A stretch of 64,000 nt of DNA, taken from Kibdelosporangium aridum (GTDB taxonomy: Bacteria; Actinomycetota; Actinomycetes; Mycobacteriales; Pseudonocardiaceae). The notes under the pieces were generated by a model. It worked only from the letters and a program-made list of their open reading frames with translations. It did not search any database and was not told the DNA's origin. Location: assembly GCF_900176515.1 (NCBI RefSeq), contig NZ_FWXV01000012.1:248001-312000 (forward strand), written 5' to 3'. Shown here piece after piece: positions 44,617 to 55,867 of the stretch (its first letter is position 1; each line of letters opens with the position of its first letter). The translations under genes were made by a program, and so were the position numbers.

Positions 44617-45858
44617 ATGGTCAGGGGCACCGGTTCGCCGACGACATCCGTGCACACCTTCGCCCCCGCACAGGCGGGCGACCCCGCCGAGGGAGATCCG
44701 CTGGGTATCCGCTCCCGGCCCGCACGCCAACAGCCCGGCTGGGACAGCGATCCCCGGCTGCCCGAGGTACGGGCGGAACTCGCCGGGAAACCGCCGCTCG
44801 TGCGCGGCGACGACGTGCGGCTGCTGCGCGCCCGGCTGGCGGCGGTCGCGAACGGCCAGGCGCAGGTGATCCTGGCAGGCGACTGCGCGGAGGATCCCGC
44901 CGAATGCACAGCCGACGACGTCGCCCGCAAGGCCCAGCTGGTGGAGCTGCTGGCCAGCGTCCTGTCGATCGCCACCGAACAGCCGGTCGTGCGCGTCGGG
45001 CGCATCGCGGGCCAGTTCAGCAAACCGCGCTCCCGCCCCACCGAACGGGTGGGCGGCCGGGAAATGCCGACCTACCTCGGGCACATGGTCAACCGCCCGG
45101 AGCCCGATCCCGCGGTCCGCCAGCCCGACCCCCGCCACATGCTGCTCGGTTACCACGCCGCGGCCCAGGTGATGACCCACCTCGGCTGGCTGGGATCCCG
45201 CGACGACGAGGTTGAGCCTCCAATGTGGACCAGCCACGAGGCGCTGCTGCTCGACTACGAGCTTCCGTTGCTGCGACGGGACGAGGACGGCCGGATGCTG
45301 CTCGCCTCCACGCACTGGCCGTGGATCGGGGAACGGACGCGGCAACCGGAAGGGGCCCATGTCCGGCTGCTGAGCGAGGTCGTCAACCCGGTGGCGTGCA
45401 AGGTCGGTCCTGAAGCGACGGTGGACGAGGTGCTGGCGCTGTGCGAACACCTCGATCCGTGGCGCGAACCGGGCAGGCTCACCCTGGTCGCCCGGATGGG
45501 CGCCGCCGTCGTCGCCGATCGGCTGCCCGAACTGGTCTCCGCGGTGCGGGTGGCAGGACACCCAGTCATCTGGCTCTGCGATCCCATGCACGGCAACACC
45601 TTGAACACGCCTGCGGGGCTGAAGACCCGTTTCGTCGAGGCGATCGTGCAAGAGGTACGGCACTTCCACGCAGCAGTGCGCGATGCCGGCGGCGGCAAGG
45701 CGGGCGGCCTGCACCTGGAGGCCACGCCGGACGACGTCACCGAATGCGTGGCGAACCGGCACCAGATCGATCAGGTCACCACCAAGTACACCAGCCTGTG
45801 CGATCCGCGGCTCAACCCGAGCCAGGCCGTTTCCGTCGTGTCCGCCTGGGCCAAATGA
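44617..45858 (+). CDS. phzC: class II DAHP synthase (PhzC-like)
   Basis: A 413-residue plant-type (class II) 3-deoxy-D-arabino-heptulosonate-7-phosphate synthase. RVGRIAGQFSKPRS, SHEALLLDYE, NPVACKVGP, WLCDPMHGNT and the Cys in GDCAEDP are family motifs for metal, PEP and E4P binding. Shorter than the primary-metabolic class II enzymes, which carry extra regulatory helices, and so presumably feedback-insensitive as in phenazine clusters. It starts 2 bp after the transposase-like gene. It boosts shikimate flux towards chorismate. Confidence 0.93.
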   Translation: MVRGTGSPTTSVHTFAPAQAGDPAEGDPLGIRSRPARQQPGWDSDPRLPEVRAELAGKPPLVRGDDVRLLRARLAAVANGQAQVILAGDCAEDPAECTADDVARKAQLVELLASVLSIATEQPVVRVGRIAGQFSKPRSRPTERVGGREMPTYLGHMVNRPEPDPAVRQPDPRHMLLGYHAAAQVMTHLGWLGSRDDEVEPPMWTSHEALLLDYELPLLRRDEDGRMLLASTHWPWIGERTRQPEGAHVRLLSEVVNPVACKVGPEATVDEVLALCEHLDPWREPGRLTLVARMGAAVVADRLPELVSAVRVAGHPVIWLCDPMHGNTLNTPAGLKTRFVEAIVQEVRHFHAAVRDAGGGKAGGLHLEATPDDVTECVANRHQIDQVTTKYTSLCDPRLNPSQAVSVVSAWAK

Positions 45859-45931
45859 CACAACACCAATGACACAGCACCACAAGAGACAGTGCCGAAA
45901 ACGACAGTGCCGAAAAAGACTGCGCCGAATC
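45855..45931 (+). repeat. two sets of short tandem repeats between phzC and phzD
   Basis: ATGACACAACACCA (45855-45868) is followed at once by ATGACACAGCACCA (45869-45882). Four bases later a 15-bp unit is repeated three times: AGACAGTGCCGAAAA (45887-45901), CGACAGTGCCGAAAA (45902-45916) and AGACTGCGCCGAATC (45917-45931). The first set overlaps the phzC stop codon. They fill the only gap of the phz-nitrate operon longer than 12 bp, where they could affect mRNA structure or simply be slippage products. Confidence 0.6.
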
Positions 45932-45956
45932 AAACAGCGAGGTGACGGGGTACACC

Positions 45957-46646
45957 ATGGCAGGAATTCCGCAGATCGAGCCCTACCCGCTACCGGGGGC
46001 GACCGAGCTGCCCGGCAACATCGCCAGTTGGGTCGCGGAACCGGACCGTGCCGTCCTGCTCGTGCACGACATGCAGCGCTACTTCCTCCGGCCACTGCCC
46101 GGACCGCTGCTCACCCAACTGGTGGCCAACATCGCCCGGCTGCGGGACCACTGCGCGGCACTCGGGATTCCAGTCGCCTACACCGCGCAGCCCGGCGGGA
46201 TGACCGAGCAGCAGCGTGGGCTGCTCAAGGACTTCTGGGGACCCGGAATGGGCACCGACCCCGCCGACCGGGACGTGCTGCCGGAGCTGGCACCGGCACC
46301 GGACGACTGGCTGCTCACCAAATGGCGCTACAGCGCGTTCTTCGGCGGCGAACTGCTGCGGCTGCTCCGCGAACACGAGCGGGACCAGCTGATCGTCTGC
46401 GGGGTGTACGCGCACGTGGGCGTGCTGGCGACCGCGATAGACGCGTTCACCCATGACATCCAGCCGTTCCTCGCCGCCGACGCACTCGCCGACTTCTCCG
46501 CTGAAGAGCACCGCATGGCGCTCGCCTACGGAGCCCAGCGGTGCGCTGTCGTCGGCACGACCGGGCAGTTGATCTCCCAACTCGATGCAGCTTCGCCGGT
46601 GAGCGCTGGTGCGGGCGGACCGGGAAGGACCGCCCATGACGGCTGA
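45957..46646 (+). CDS. phzD: isochorismatase PhzD (2-amino-2-deoxyisochorismate hydrolase)
   Basis: A 229-residue isochorismatase-type hydrolase that cleaves the enolpyruvyl group of ADIC to give trans-2,3-dihydro-3-hydroxyanthranilate (DHHA). Asp38 in LLVHDMQRYFLRPLP and Lys122 in LLTKWRYSAFF fall at the same residue numbers as in Pseudomonas PhzD when ATG 45957 is used, which supports that start over GTG 45942. The Cys loop is VCGVYAHVGVL. It follows phzC after a repeat-filled 98-bp gap and overlaps phzE by 11 bp. Confidence 0.93.
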   Translation: MAGIPQIEPYPLPGATELPGNIASWVAEPDRAVLLVHDMQRYFLRPLPGPLLTQLVANIARLRDHCAALGIPVAYTAQPGGMTEQQRGLLKDFWGPGMGTDPADRDVLPELAPAPDDWLLTKWRYSAFFGGELLRLLREHERDQLIVCGVYAHVGVLATAIDAFTHDIQPFLAADALADFSAEEHRMALAYGAQRCAVVGTTGQLISQLDAASPVSAGAGGPGRTAHDG

Positions 46647-48510
46647 TCTGCTCGGCCTGCTGGCCGGGTCCCCTCCACCCGCGTTCGCGCTGCTGCACCG
46701 GCCGGGCGCGAGCGCGGGCATCAGTACATCGGCGCCCATCGAGCTGCTCGTCGGCGAGATGTCCGAACCGGACTCGCTCGCCGAGATCCCGTTGCCGCAA
46801 AAGGAAGAGCGGCCGGGCGAGCTACGGCACGACACTCTGGTGATCATCCCCTACCGGCAGGTGCGGGAACGCGGATTCGCCTGCGTCGACGACGACGAAC
46901 CGCTGCTCGCGATGAGCGTCACCGGGCAGTGCACCGTTGAGGTTCCCGCGTTTCTCTCCTGGGTTCCGGACAACGGCATCCAGGTGTCGGACGGCGACTT
47001 CGACGTGCCCGACGAGACCTATGCCGACATCGTGCGCAAGGTCATCGCCAACGAGATCAGCCGCGGCGAGGGCTCCAACTTCGTCGTCAAGCGCTCCTTC
47101 GTCGCCAAGATCACCGGGTACACCCTCGGCAGCGCACTGACCTTGTTCCGGCGCCTGCTGGCGAGTGAATACGGGGCCTACTGGACGTTCCTCGTGCACA
47201 CCGGCGACCGCACGTTCGTCGGTGCCAGCCCGGAGCGGCACGTCAGCCTGCACGGCGGCGTGGCGAGCATGAACCCGATCAGCGGGACGTACCGCTACCC
47301 GGACTCCGGGCCGACCCTGGCGGGGTTGCTGAGTTTTCTCGACAACCGCAAGGAAACCGACGAGCTCTACATGGTCGTCGACGAGGAACTCAAGATGATG
47401 GCCCGGATCTGCGACACCGGGCTGAAGGTGACCGGGCCGCGGCTCAAGGAGATGGCCCGGCTCGCGCACACGGAATACTTCATCGAGGGCCGCACTGACA
47501 GCGACCCGAGGGACATCCTGCGCGAGACCCTGCTCGCTCCGACCGTCACCGGCAGCCCGCTGGAGAACGCGTGCCGGGTGATCAGCCGCTACGAGCCGTA
47601 CGGCCGGGGCTACTACAGCGGGGTCGCCGCGCTCATCGGCCGCGACCAGCACGGGGGTCGCACGCTGGACTCCACCATCCTGATCCGGACCGCGGACATC
47701 GACCGCGAAGGGCGCGTCCGGATCGGCGCGGGCGCCACACTGGTGCGCCACTCCGATCCGGCCGCCGAGGTGGCCGAGACGAAGGCGAAGGTGGCCGGGC
47801 TGCGGGGCGCGCTGAACGCGGGTTCGGCGGTCAGATACGGCGAGCACCCGGCCGTGCGCGCCGCGCTGGATCGGCGCAACGCCAACGTTTCCGGGTTCTG
47901 GCTGGCAGGCGACCGGGGCGGGCCGGAGGGCGCAGCGGGGCGCCGCGTGCTGGTCGTGGACGCCGAGGACACCTTCACCGCCATGTTCGCCTACCAGCTG
48001 CGGGCCACCGGAATGTCCGTCGCGGTACGCCGCTTCGACGAACCCGGCGAGCTCGGCGGCTACGACCTCGTCGTCCTCGGTCCCGGCCCCGGGGATCCGC
48101 GCGACACCGACGATCCCCGCATCGCCCGCCTGCTGGAGTCCGCGCGGTGGCTGATCGCCGAGCGCAGGCCGTTCCTCGCGGTCTGCCTGAGCCACCAGGT
48201 GCTCGCCGGCTGGCTCGGGTTCGAGCTCGCCGCGCTGGATGTGCCGAATCAGGGACTGCAGCGGTGGATCGAGCTCTTCGGGCAGCGCAGGCTGGTCGGT
48301 TTCTACAACTCCTTCACCGCCCGCAGCACAGAGGACAAGATCGAGAACACGGCCGTCGGCGTCGTCGAAGTGAGCCGTGATCCGGAAACCGATGACGTGC
48401 ATGCCTTGCGAGGCCCGCATTTCGTGTCCCTGCAGTTCCACGCCGAGTCCCTGCTCACCCGCGACGGGCCGGACATCGTCGGTGAGTTCATCGAACAGTT
48501 GCTGAACTAG
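46636..48510 (+). CDS. phzE: 2-amino-2-deoxyisochorismate synthase (PhzE-like)
   Basis: A 624-residue fusion of an anthranilate-synthase-I-like chorismate-binding domain (to about 410; VGASPERHVSLHGG, NPISGTYRYPDSG, DELYMVVDEELKMMARICD) and a class I glutamine amidotransferase domain (about 435-624; LGPGPGDP, Cys in LAVCLSHQVL, His in SLQFHAESLL). It makes ADIC from chorismate and glutamine. ATG 46636 lies within the 3' end of phzD and has GGGAAGGACC upstream. No PhzF, PhzA/B or PhzG is present, so the route stops at DHHA/3-hydroxyanthranilate rather than phenazine. Confidence 0.93.
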   Translation: MTADLLGLLAGSPPPAFALLHRPGASAGISTSAPIELLVGEMSEPDSLAEIPLPQKEERPGELRHDTLVIIPYRQVRERGFACVDDDEPLLAMSVTGQCTVEVPAFLSWVPDNGIQVSDGDFDVPDETYADIVRKVIANEISRGEGSNFVVKRSFVAKITGYTLGSALTLFRRLLASEYGAYWTFLVHTGDRTFVGASPERHVSLHGGVASMNPISGTYRYPDSGPTLAGLLSFLDNRKETDELYMVVDEELKMMARICDTGLKVTGPRLKEMARLAHTEYFIEGRTDSDPRDILRETLLAPTVTGSPLENACRVISRYEPYGRGYYSGVAALIGRDQHGGRTLDSTILIRTADIDREGRVRIGAGATLVRHSDPAAEVAETKAKVAGLRGALNAGSAVRYGEHPAVRAALDRRNANVSGFWLAGDRGGPEGAAGRRVLVVDAEDTFTAMFAYQLRATGMSVAVRRFDEPGELGGYDLVVLGPGPGDPRDTDDPRIARLLESARWLIAERRPFLAVCLSHQVLAGWLGFELAALDVPNQGLQRWIELFGQRRLVGFYNSFTARSTEDKIENTAVGVVEVSRDPETDDVHALRGPHFVSLQFHAESLLTRDGPDIVGEFIEQLLN

Positions 48511-48522
48511 GAGGTAACCCCC

Positions 48523-49872
48523 ATGCCCGGTCGGGTACGAACCGCGATCATCGGTGGCGGAATGGCCGGTTGCGCCGCGGCCAGGGAGCTGGTGAAGGCC
48601 GGGCGCGAGGTCGTGCTCTTCGAGGCGGCCGACGGGCTCGGCGGCCGGGCGCGTTCCTGGCACCGGCCGGAAATCGAACCGGATGTCGGCATCAACCTCA
48701 TGTACGTCAGCTTCTACCGGCTGATGTCCGAGCAGATCCGCGAATACGGGCTCGAGGACCAGCTCATGAAGATCTCGAGCACGGTCTACATCAGTGACCA
48801 CGGCAAGCCGGTGGGACTGTCCTCGGACTCGCCCGCCAGCCTGCTTTCCTACCGGCACGTCCCGCTTCGCGACCGGATCGCGTTCCTGATCAACACCCTG
48901 CGCGAAGTGTCCCGGCGCAAGCATTTCGACCTGTTCGACCCGCTGCGCTCCGCACCGCACGACGACGGGACCACGGCCACCGCTTACGGCCACTCGCGGA
49001 TGTCCAAGCGGGCCTTCGACTACCTGCTGCGGCCGCAGATCGAGGGGTTCTGGAACTTCGCCTGCGAGGACATCGCGTCGGTCCACGCCAGGGCGCTGCT
49101 GGCCTGGATGGGCGGTTCGAACTTCTACGTGTTGCGCAACGGCATGGAGACGCTCGCCGAACGCAACGCCGAGGGCGCCGACCTCCGGCTCAGCCACGAG
49201 GTGACCGACATCCGAAGCGAAGGTGGGAAGATCCACATCACCGCGTCGGACGCGGACGGCCAACCGGTGACCGAGATCGTCGACGACCTCGTCGTCGCGA
49301 CGCCCGCGCCGATCGCCGCCAAGCTCACCGCCTCGCTGGGCCCGGACATCGTGAACGGCCAGACCAGGAAGTTCCTGGAGACCCAGGAGTACGAACCGGC
49401 CCTGTCGGTCACCTACCTGGTCGACGCGGGCAGCCTGCCCTCCGAGGCCCACATCGTCGCGGGCGGGCCGGAGGATCCGCCGCTGCGCAACATGATCACC
49501 TATCCGCGCCAGGTACGCGACGAGCACGGGCGGCCGAAGGACAAGCTCCTGGTCTTCGCCTACCCCGGCCGGGCCAACACCAGGCGGTTGCTCGGCCGCC
49601 CCACGGAGGAACAGTTCGCCGCGGTCACCCCGCTGCTGAAGACGCTGTGGCCGGATTTCCCTGCCGACCCCGAGCCCTTCCACATCGCCGAACGTCCTTA
49701 CGGGTTCCCGATTCCGGCGCCCGGCCGGTACCGGATGTCCGCCGAGCTGACGCGCCGCCAGGCACCGCCGGTGACCTTCGCGGGCGACTACTTCAACTCG
49801 CCGACCACCGAAGCCGCGATGCTCTCCGGGGTTCGTGCCGCCGCGTCACTGCGAGGTGTGTCCCCGTCATGA
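48523..49872 (+). CDS. FAD-dependent oxidoreductase, amine-oxidase/desaturase type
   Basis: 449 residues with a Rossmann start (TAIIGGGMAGCAAARELVKA, then LFEAADGLGGRARSW) and a C-terminal FAD loop (PVTFAGDYFNSPTTEAAMLSG). This is the PF01593-like group that includes protoporphyrinogen oxidases, phytoene-desaturase-like enzymes and hydroxysqualene dehydroxylases. AGGAGG lies 8 bp upstream of ATG 48523, and its stop overlaps narK (ATGA). Possible roles: oxidation of DHHA to 3-hydroxyanthranilate, or hydride transfer on the prenyl chain. The sequence does not decide. Confidence 0.8.
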   Translation: MPGRVRTAIIGGGMAGCAAARELVKAGREVVLFEAADGLGGRARSWHRPEIEPDVGINLMYVSFYRLMSEQIREYGLEDQLMKISSTVYISDHGKPVGLSSDSPASLLSYRHVPLRDRIAFLINTLREVSRRKHFDLFDPLRSAPHDDGTTATAYGHSRMSKRAFDYLLRPQIEGFWNFACEDIASVHARALLAWMGGSNFYVLRNGMETLAERNAEGADLRLSHEVTDIRSEGGKIHITASDADGQPVTEIVDDLVVATPAPIAAKLTASLGPDIVNGQTRKFLETQEYEPALSVTYLVDAGSLPSEAHIVAGGPEDPPLRNMITYPRQVRDEHGRPKDKLLVFAYPGRANTRRLLGRPTEEQFAAVTPLLKTLWPDFPADPEPFHIAERPYGFPIPAPGRYRMSAELTRRQAPPVTFAGDYFNSPTTEAAMLSGVRAAASLRGVSPS

Positions 49873-51204
49873 CCGCGACCGCGGCGAGGGAGGCGAAGGA
49901 TCGGTGGGTCCGGGAGTGGGATCCGGAGGACCGTCCGCGGTGGGAGCACGGCGGAAAGCGGATCGCACGGCGCAACCTCATCGCGTCGATCTGTTGTGAG
50001 CACATCGGTTTCTCGGTGTGGAGCATCTGGTCGATCCTGGTGCTGTTCATGTCCCCGGCCATCGGGCTCGGCTTCGGCGCGGGCGAGAAGTTCCTGCTCG
50101 TGGTCACTCCGACGTTGGTCGGTGCCCTGCTGCGGCCGGCGTACAGCTACGCGGTCGTCCGGTTCGGTGGCCGGAGCTGGACGGTGTTCAGCACCGCGAT
50201 ACTGCTCGTGCCGACGGTGCTGGCGATGTACTTCGTGTCGCAGCCGGGCACGCCGTTCTGGGTGTTCCTGCTCATCGCCGCGCTGGCCGGGGTGGGCGGC
50301 GCCACCTTCGCCTCGTCCATGACCAACGTGGCCGGACTTTTCCCGCGACGGATGCAAGGCTGGGCCCTCGGGCTCAACGCCGGGGGCGGCAACCTGGGCG
50401 TCGCGACCCTGCAGATCGTCGGTCTGCTCGTGATCGCGACCGCGGGCAGCACGAATCCGGCCTATGTCGCGGCCGTCTACCTGCCGCTGATCGTGCTGGC
50501 CACGCTGCTGGCCGCGCTGACGATGGACAACATCGCGATCGCTCCCGCCGGGCCCGGTGCCCAGCGGGAGGCGGTCGCGAACCGGCACACGTGGTGGATC
50601 TCCCTGCTGTACATCGGCACGTTCGGCTCGTTCATCGGCTACGCCTTCGCCTTCGGCCTGGTGCTGCAGTACCAGTTCGGGGCCAACGCCGCGCAGGCCG
50701 CCGGCTACACCTTCCTCGGTCCGCTGCTCGGCTCGCTGGCCCGCCCGGTGGGCGGGCTGCTGTCCGACCGGTGGGGCGGCGCCCGGGTCACCCTGTGGAT
50801 CTTCCTCTTGCTGGCTGCGGGTTCCGCCGTGCTCCTGGTGGCATCCGCGCAGCAGTCGTTCGGTCTGTTCGTCGGCGGGTTCACCGCGCTGTTCGTACTC
50901 AGCGGGATCGGCAACGGGTCGGTCTACAAGATGATCCCGACGGCCTTCGCGCGGGAGGCGGAGAACGCGATCACCTCAGGCCTCGGCGCCCCCGAGGCGT
51001 TCGCCCGCGCCCGGCAGCTGTGCGGGGCGGTGATCGGAATCGCCGGCGCGGTCGGCGCGCTCGGCGGCGTCGCCGTCAACCTGGCGTTCCGCAACGCATA
51101 CCTGGCCAGCGGGACCGGCGATTCCGCGGTCTGGTCGTTCCTGTGTTTCTACGGGGTCTGCGCACTCGTGACGTGGGCGATTTATCTGCGGCGGGACCGG
51201 AATC

Positions 51205-51212
<8 letters not shown>
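49869..51212 (+). CDS. narK: NarK/NasA-type nitrate/nitrite transporter
   Basis: About 447 residues, MFS fold with 12 spans. Two nitrate signatures are seen: GLNAGGGNLGVATLQIVG in the first half and LSGIGNGSVYKMIPTAFA in the second. The N-terminal cytosolic part (VREWDPEDRPRWEHGGKRIA) is typical of actinobacterial NarK proteins. ATG 49869 overlaps the FAD oxidoreductase stop as ATGA, so it belongs to the phz operon. It should import nitrate, and could also export nitrite. Confidence 0.9.
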
Positions 51213-53263
<2,051 letters not shown>

Positions 53264-53271
<8 letters not shown>

Positions 53272-54628
53272 CCTGGTCGTGGTCGGCAACGGACCGGTGG
53301 CGCACCGGCTCGTGGAGCAGCTGCCCGAACGAGGCCACCAAGGCACGATCACCGTGCTCGGCAGCGAACCACGCCCCGCCTACAACCGCGCCCTGTTGAC
53401 CAACCTGCTCGACGGCACGCTGGAGCCGGAAGTCCTCACCCTGCCACTGCTCGCATCCCGGGTGCGGGTCCGGATCGGGGTCACCGCCACCGGGATCGAC
53501 CGGGCGGCCCGGCTGGTGTGCGCCGACGACGGGGAGATCTACCGGTACGACAAGCTTGTCATGGCGACCGGGGCACGGCCCCGGATTCCGGACGTACCCG
53601 GTGTGGTGACCGGTACCGGACAGCTCGCGGCGGGCGCGTGTCCGTTGTGGACGATCGCCGACTGCGGGCGGATCACCGGCGACCGCGTCGTCGTACTGGG
53701 CGGTGGGGTCCTCGGGGTGGAGGCCGCGTGCGCTTTGCGCAGGGCGGGACGGGAAGTCTCGCTCGTGCATCCCGGTCCGTACCCTATGGACCAGCATCTC
53801 GACGAGACCGGCGGCCGATTGCTTGCCGCACAACTGATGCAGCTCGGAGTCTCGACGCATTTGGAGCACAACGCCGCCGAGTACCGGCCCGGCGCGCTTG
53901 TGGTGGACGACGGTCAGGTTCTCGACGCGGACACTCTCCTGCTGGCCACTGGGTCCACTCCGGACACCGGACTGGCGCGCGACGCCGGTCTGTTGGTCGG
54001 CAACGGTGTGCTGGTCGACGACCTGCTGCGGACCAGCGATCCGAGGATCCACGCGATCGGCGACTGCGCGGAGCATCGCGGTGCGCAGCCGGGACATCTC
54101 GGTCGCGGCTGGGAGCAGGCCGACGTACTGGCGTGCCTGCTCACCGGTGGCGGTGGCCGCTATTCGGGCAGCCGGACCGTTTTGCGGGCCAGGATCACCG
54201 GCACCGACGTCGCCGTCATCGGATCCCCAGACCGCACGGACGGCGAACTCGTGACGCTGTCCGACCGCGGACGCGGACGCCACGCGCGACTGCTGCTGCG
54301 CGATCGGCGGATCACCGCCGCGACACTGATCGGCCTGCCCGAGGCCACCGCCACCATCGGCCGTCTGTACGAGCAGAACCGGCCGGTGCCCTCGGACGCG
54401 CTCGCCCTGCTGCTGGGCACCACGCCCGGCCGGGCAGGCACGGTCGAACTGCCTGGCCACGCGGTGATCTGCTCGTGCAACAACGTCACGAAGGACACGC
54501 TCATCCACGCCTGGCGCCGCGGATGCCGGGACTTGCCCTCGCTGGCCGAGGCGACGCGAGCCACGACCGGCTGCGGCAGGTGCGTATCCGAGGTGCGCCG
54601 GGTCCGCGATTCGATGGAGGCAGCATGA
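53264..54628 (+). CDS. NAD(P)/FAD oxidoreductase with BFD [2Fe-2S] domain
   Basis: 454 residues. A two-Rossmann pyridine-nucleotide oxidoreductase (VVVGNGPVAHRLVEQL; VVVLGGGVLGVEAACALRRA) is followed by a BFD-like [2Fe-2S] domain with CSCNNVTKDTL and TTGCGRCV. It corresponds to the first half of NirB or to NasB/NasC-type electron-transfer subunits of nitrate reductase. The ferredoxin-like and sirohaem domains of nitrite reductase are absent. ATG 53264 overlaps nasA by 8 bp. It should pass electrons from NAD(P)H to NasA. Confidence 0.85.
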
Positions 54629-55848
54629 CCCGCACGCTCGTCGTCGTCGGACACGGCATGGTGGGCCGTCGCATGGTCGAGGAGCTGCGCAGGCGGGACG
54701 AGCCGGACGACTGGCGGGTGATCGTTTTGGCCGAAGAGCCCCGGCCCGCCTACGACCGAGCCAACCTGTCGTCCTATTTAGACGGTCGCACGGCCGAGGA
54801 CCTCACGCTGACCGGACCGCAGTCACAGGCCGATCCGATGGTCGACCTTCGGCTGGCTACCCCCGCCACGCGGATCGACCCGCGAGCGCGCACAGTGACC
54901 GCCGGGGACACCGGGATCGCCTACGACGCGCTCGTACTGGCCACTGGGTCACGGCCGATCGTGCCCCCGGTTGCGGGCAACGATCTGGACGGGTGTCACG
55001 TCTACCGCACCTTCGACGACCTCGACGCGATCCGGGCCGCAACGATCCCTGGCCGCCCGGGGGTGGTGATCGGCGGCGGCCTGCTCGGCCTCGAAGCCGC
55101 CAACGCCTTGCGGCTACTCGGAATGCGCCCGCAAGTCGTCGAGATGGCGCCGCACCCGATGCCGCAGCAACTGGACGGCACGGGCGGGCAGATCCTGGCC
55201 GGGCTCATCGGCGCACTGGATATCCCGGTGCACTGCGCGACCGCCGCGACGGAGATCCACGCCGACGCGGCGGGCCGCGTGTGTGGCGTCAGCACCACCA
55301 GCGGCTCCCGGCTGGACGCCGACCTCGTCGTGTTCTCCGCGGGCATCCGGCCGCGCGACGAACTCGCCGGGCCGGCCGGGCTGGCCACCGCCGAAGGCGG
55401 CGGGTTCCTCGTCGATCGCCAGTGCCGCGCCAGCGAACCCGGTGTCTGGGCCATCGGGGAATGTGCGGCCGTCGAAGGCCGGCGCTACGGGTTGGTGGCA
55501 CCCGGCTACCGCATGGCGGAAGCCGTGGCAGGGCAGCTCACTGGCCACGGCGATGCGGCGTTCGTCGGGTCGGATCCCTCGACCGAGCTCAAGCTGCTCG
55601 GCATCGACGTCGCGAGCTTCGGCGACGTGCACGCGCGGACCGCCGGTGCGCTCGAGCTCGCCTACACCGACCACGCCGCGGGTACCTACGCGAAGTTCGT
55701 GCTGGACGCCGACGCGCGCACCTTGCTCGGTGGCGCGCTCGTCGGCAACACCAGCGCCTATCCCCTGCTCGCCGCCCTGGTCGGCCACGAGCTGCCAGCC
55801 CGGCCCGAGTACCTGCTCGATCGAGTGCCGGTCTCGGAACCGGGCTGA
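54625..55848 (+). CDS. second NirB-N-like NAD(P)/FAD oxidoreductase
   Basis: 407 residues, again the FAD/NAD(P) part of NirB: VVVGHGMVGRRMVEELRRRD, YDRANLSSYLDGRTAEDL, VVIGGGLLGLEAANALRLLG. It ends after this domain with no BFD, ferredoxin-like or sirohaem module. ATG 54625 overlaps the previous stop (ATGA). Codon 52 (54778-54780) is TTA, a rare codon in such genomes that can tie translation to the bldA tRNA. It may be a second electron-transfer partner of NasA, or a reductase for another step. Confidence 0.82.
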   Translation: MTRTLVVVGHGMVGRRMVEELRRRDEPDDWRVIVLAEEPRPAYDRANLSSYLDGRTAEDLTLTGPQSQADPMVDLRLATPATRIDPRARTVTAGDTGIAYDALVLATGSRPIVPPVAGNDLDGCHVYRTFDDLDAIRAATIPGRPGVVIGGGLLGLEAANALRLLGMRPQVVEMAPHPMPQQLDGTGGQILAGLIGALDIPVHCATAATEIHADAAGRVCGVSTTSGSRLDADLVVFSAGIRPRDELAGPAGLATAEGGGFLVDRQCRASEPGVWAIGECAAVEGRRYGLVAPGYRMAEAVAGQLTGHGDAAFVGSDPSTELKLLGIDVASFGDVHARTAGALELAYTDHAAGTYAKFVLDADARTLLGGALVGNTSAYPLLAALVGHELPARPEYLLDRVPVSEPG

Positions 55849-55867
55849 GGAAAGGACAGCTCGGTTG

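Noticed and set aside
45869..46456. Basic peptide frame beginning MTQHHKRQCRKR in the phzC-phzD gap
   Set aside because: The odd composition comes from the 15-bp tandem repeats, there is no ribosome site, and the frame runs out of phase into phzD.
44617..48510. Complete phenazine cluster
   Set aside because: phzC, phzD and phzE are present, but no phzF, phzA/B or phzG-like genes are visible, so phenazine formation is not supported here.
46822..49683. 953-codon minus-strand frame opposite phzE and the FAD gene
   Set aside because: It is the antisense shadow of two well-recognised genes, driven by high third-position GC; no domain is recognisable.
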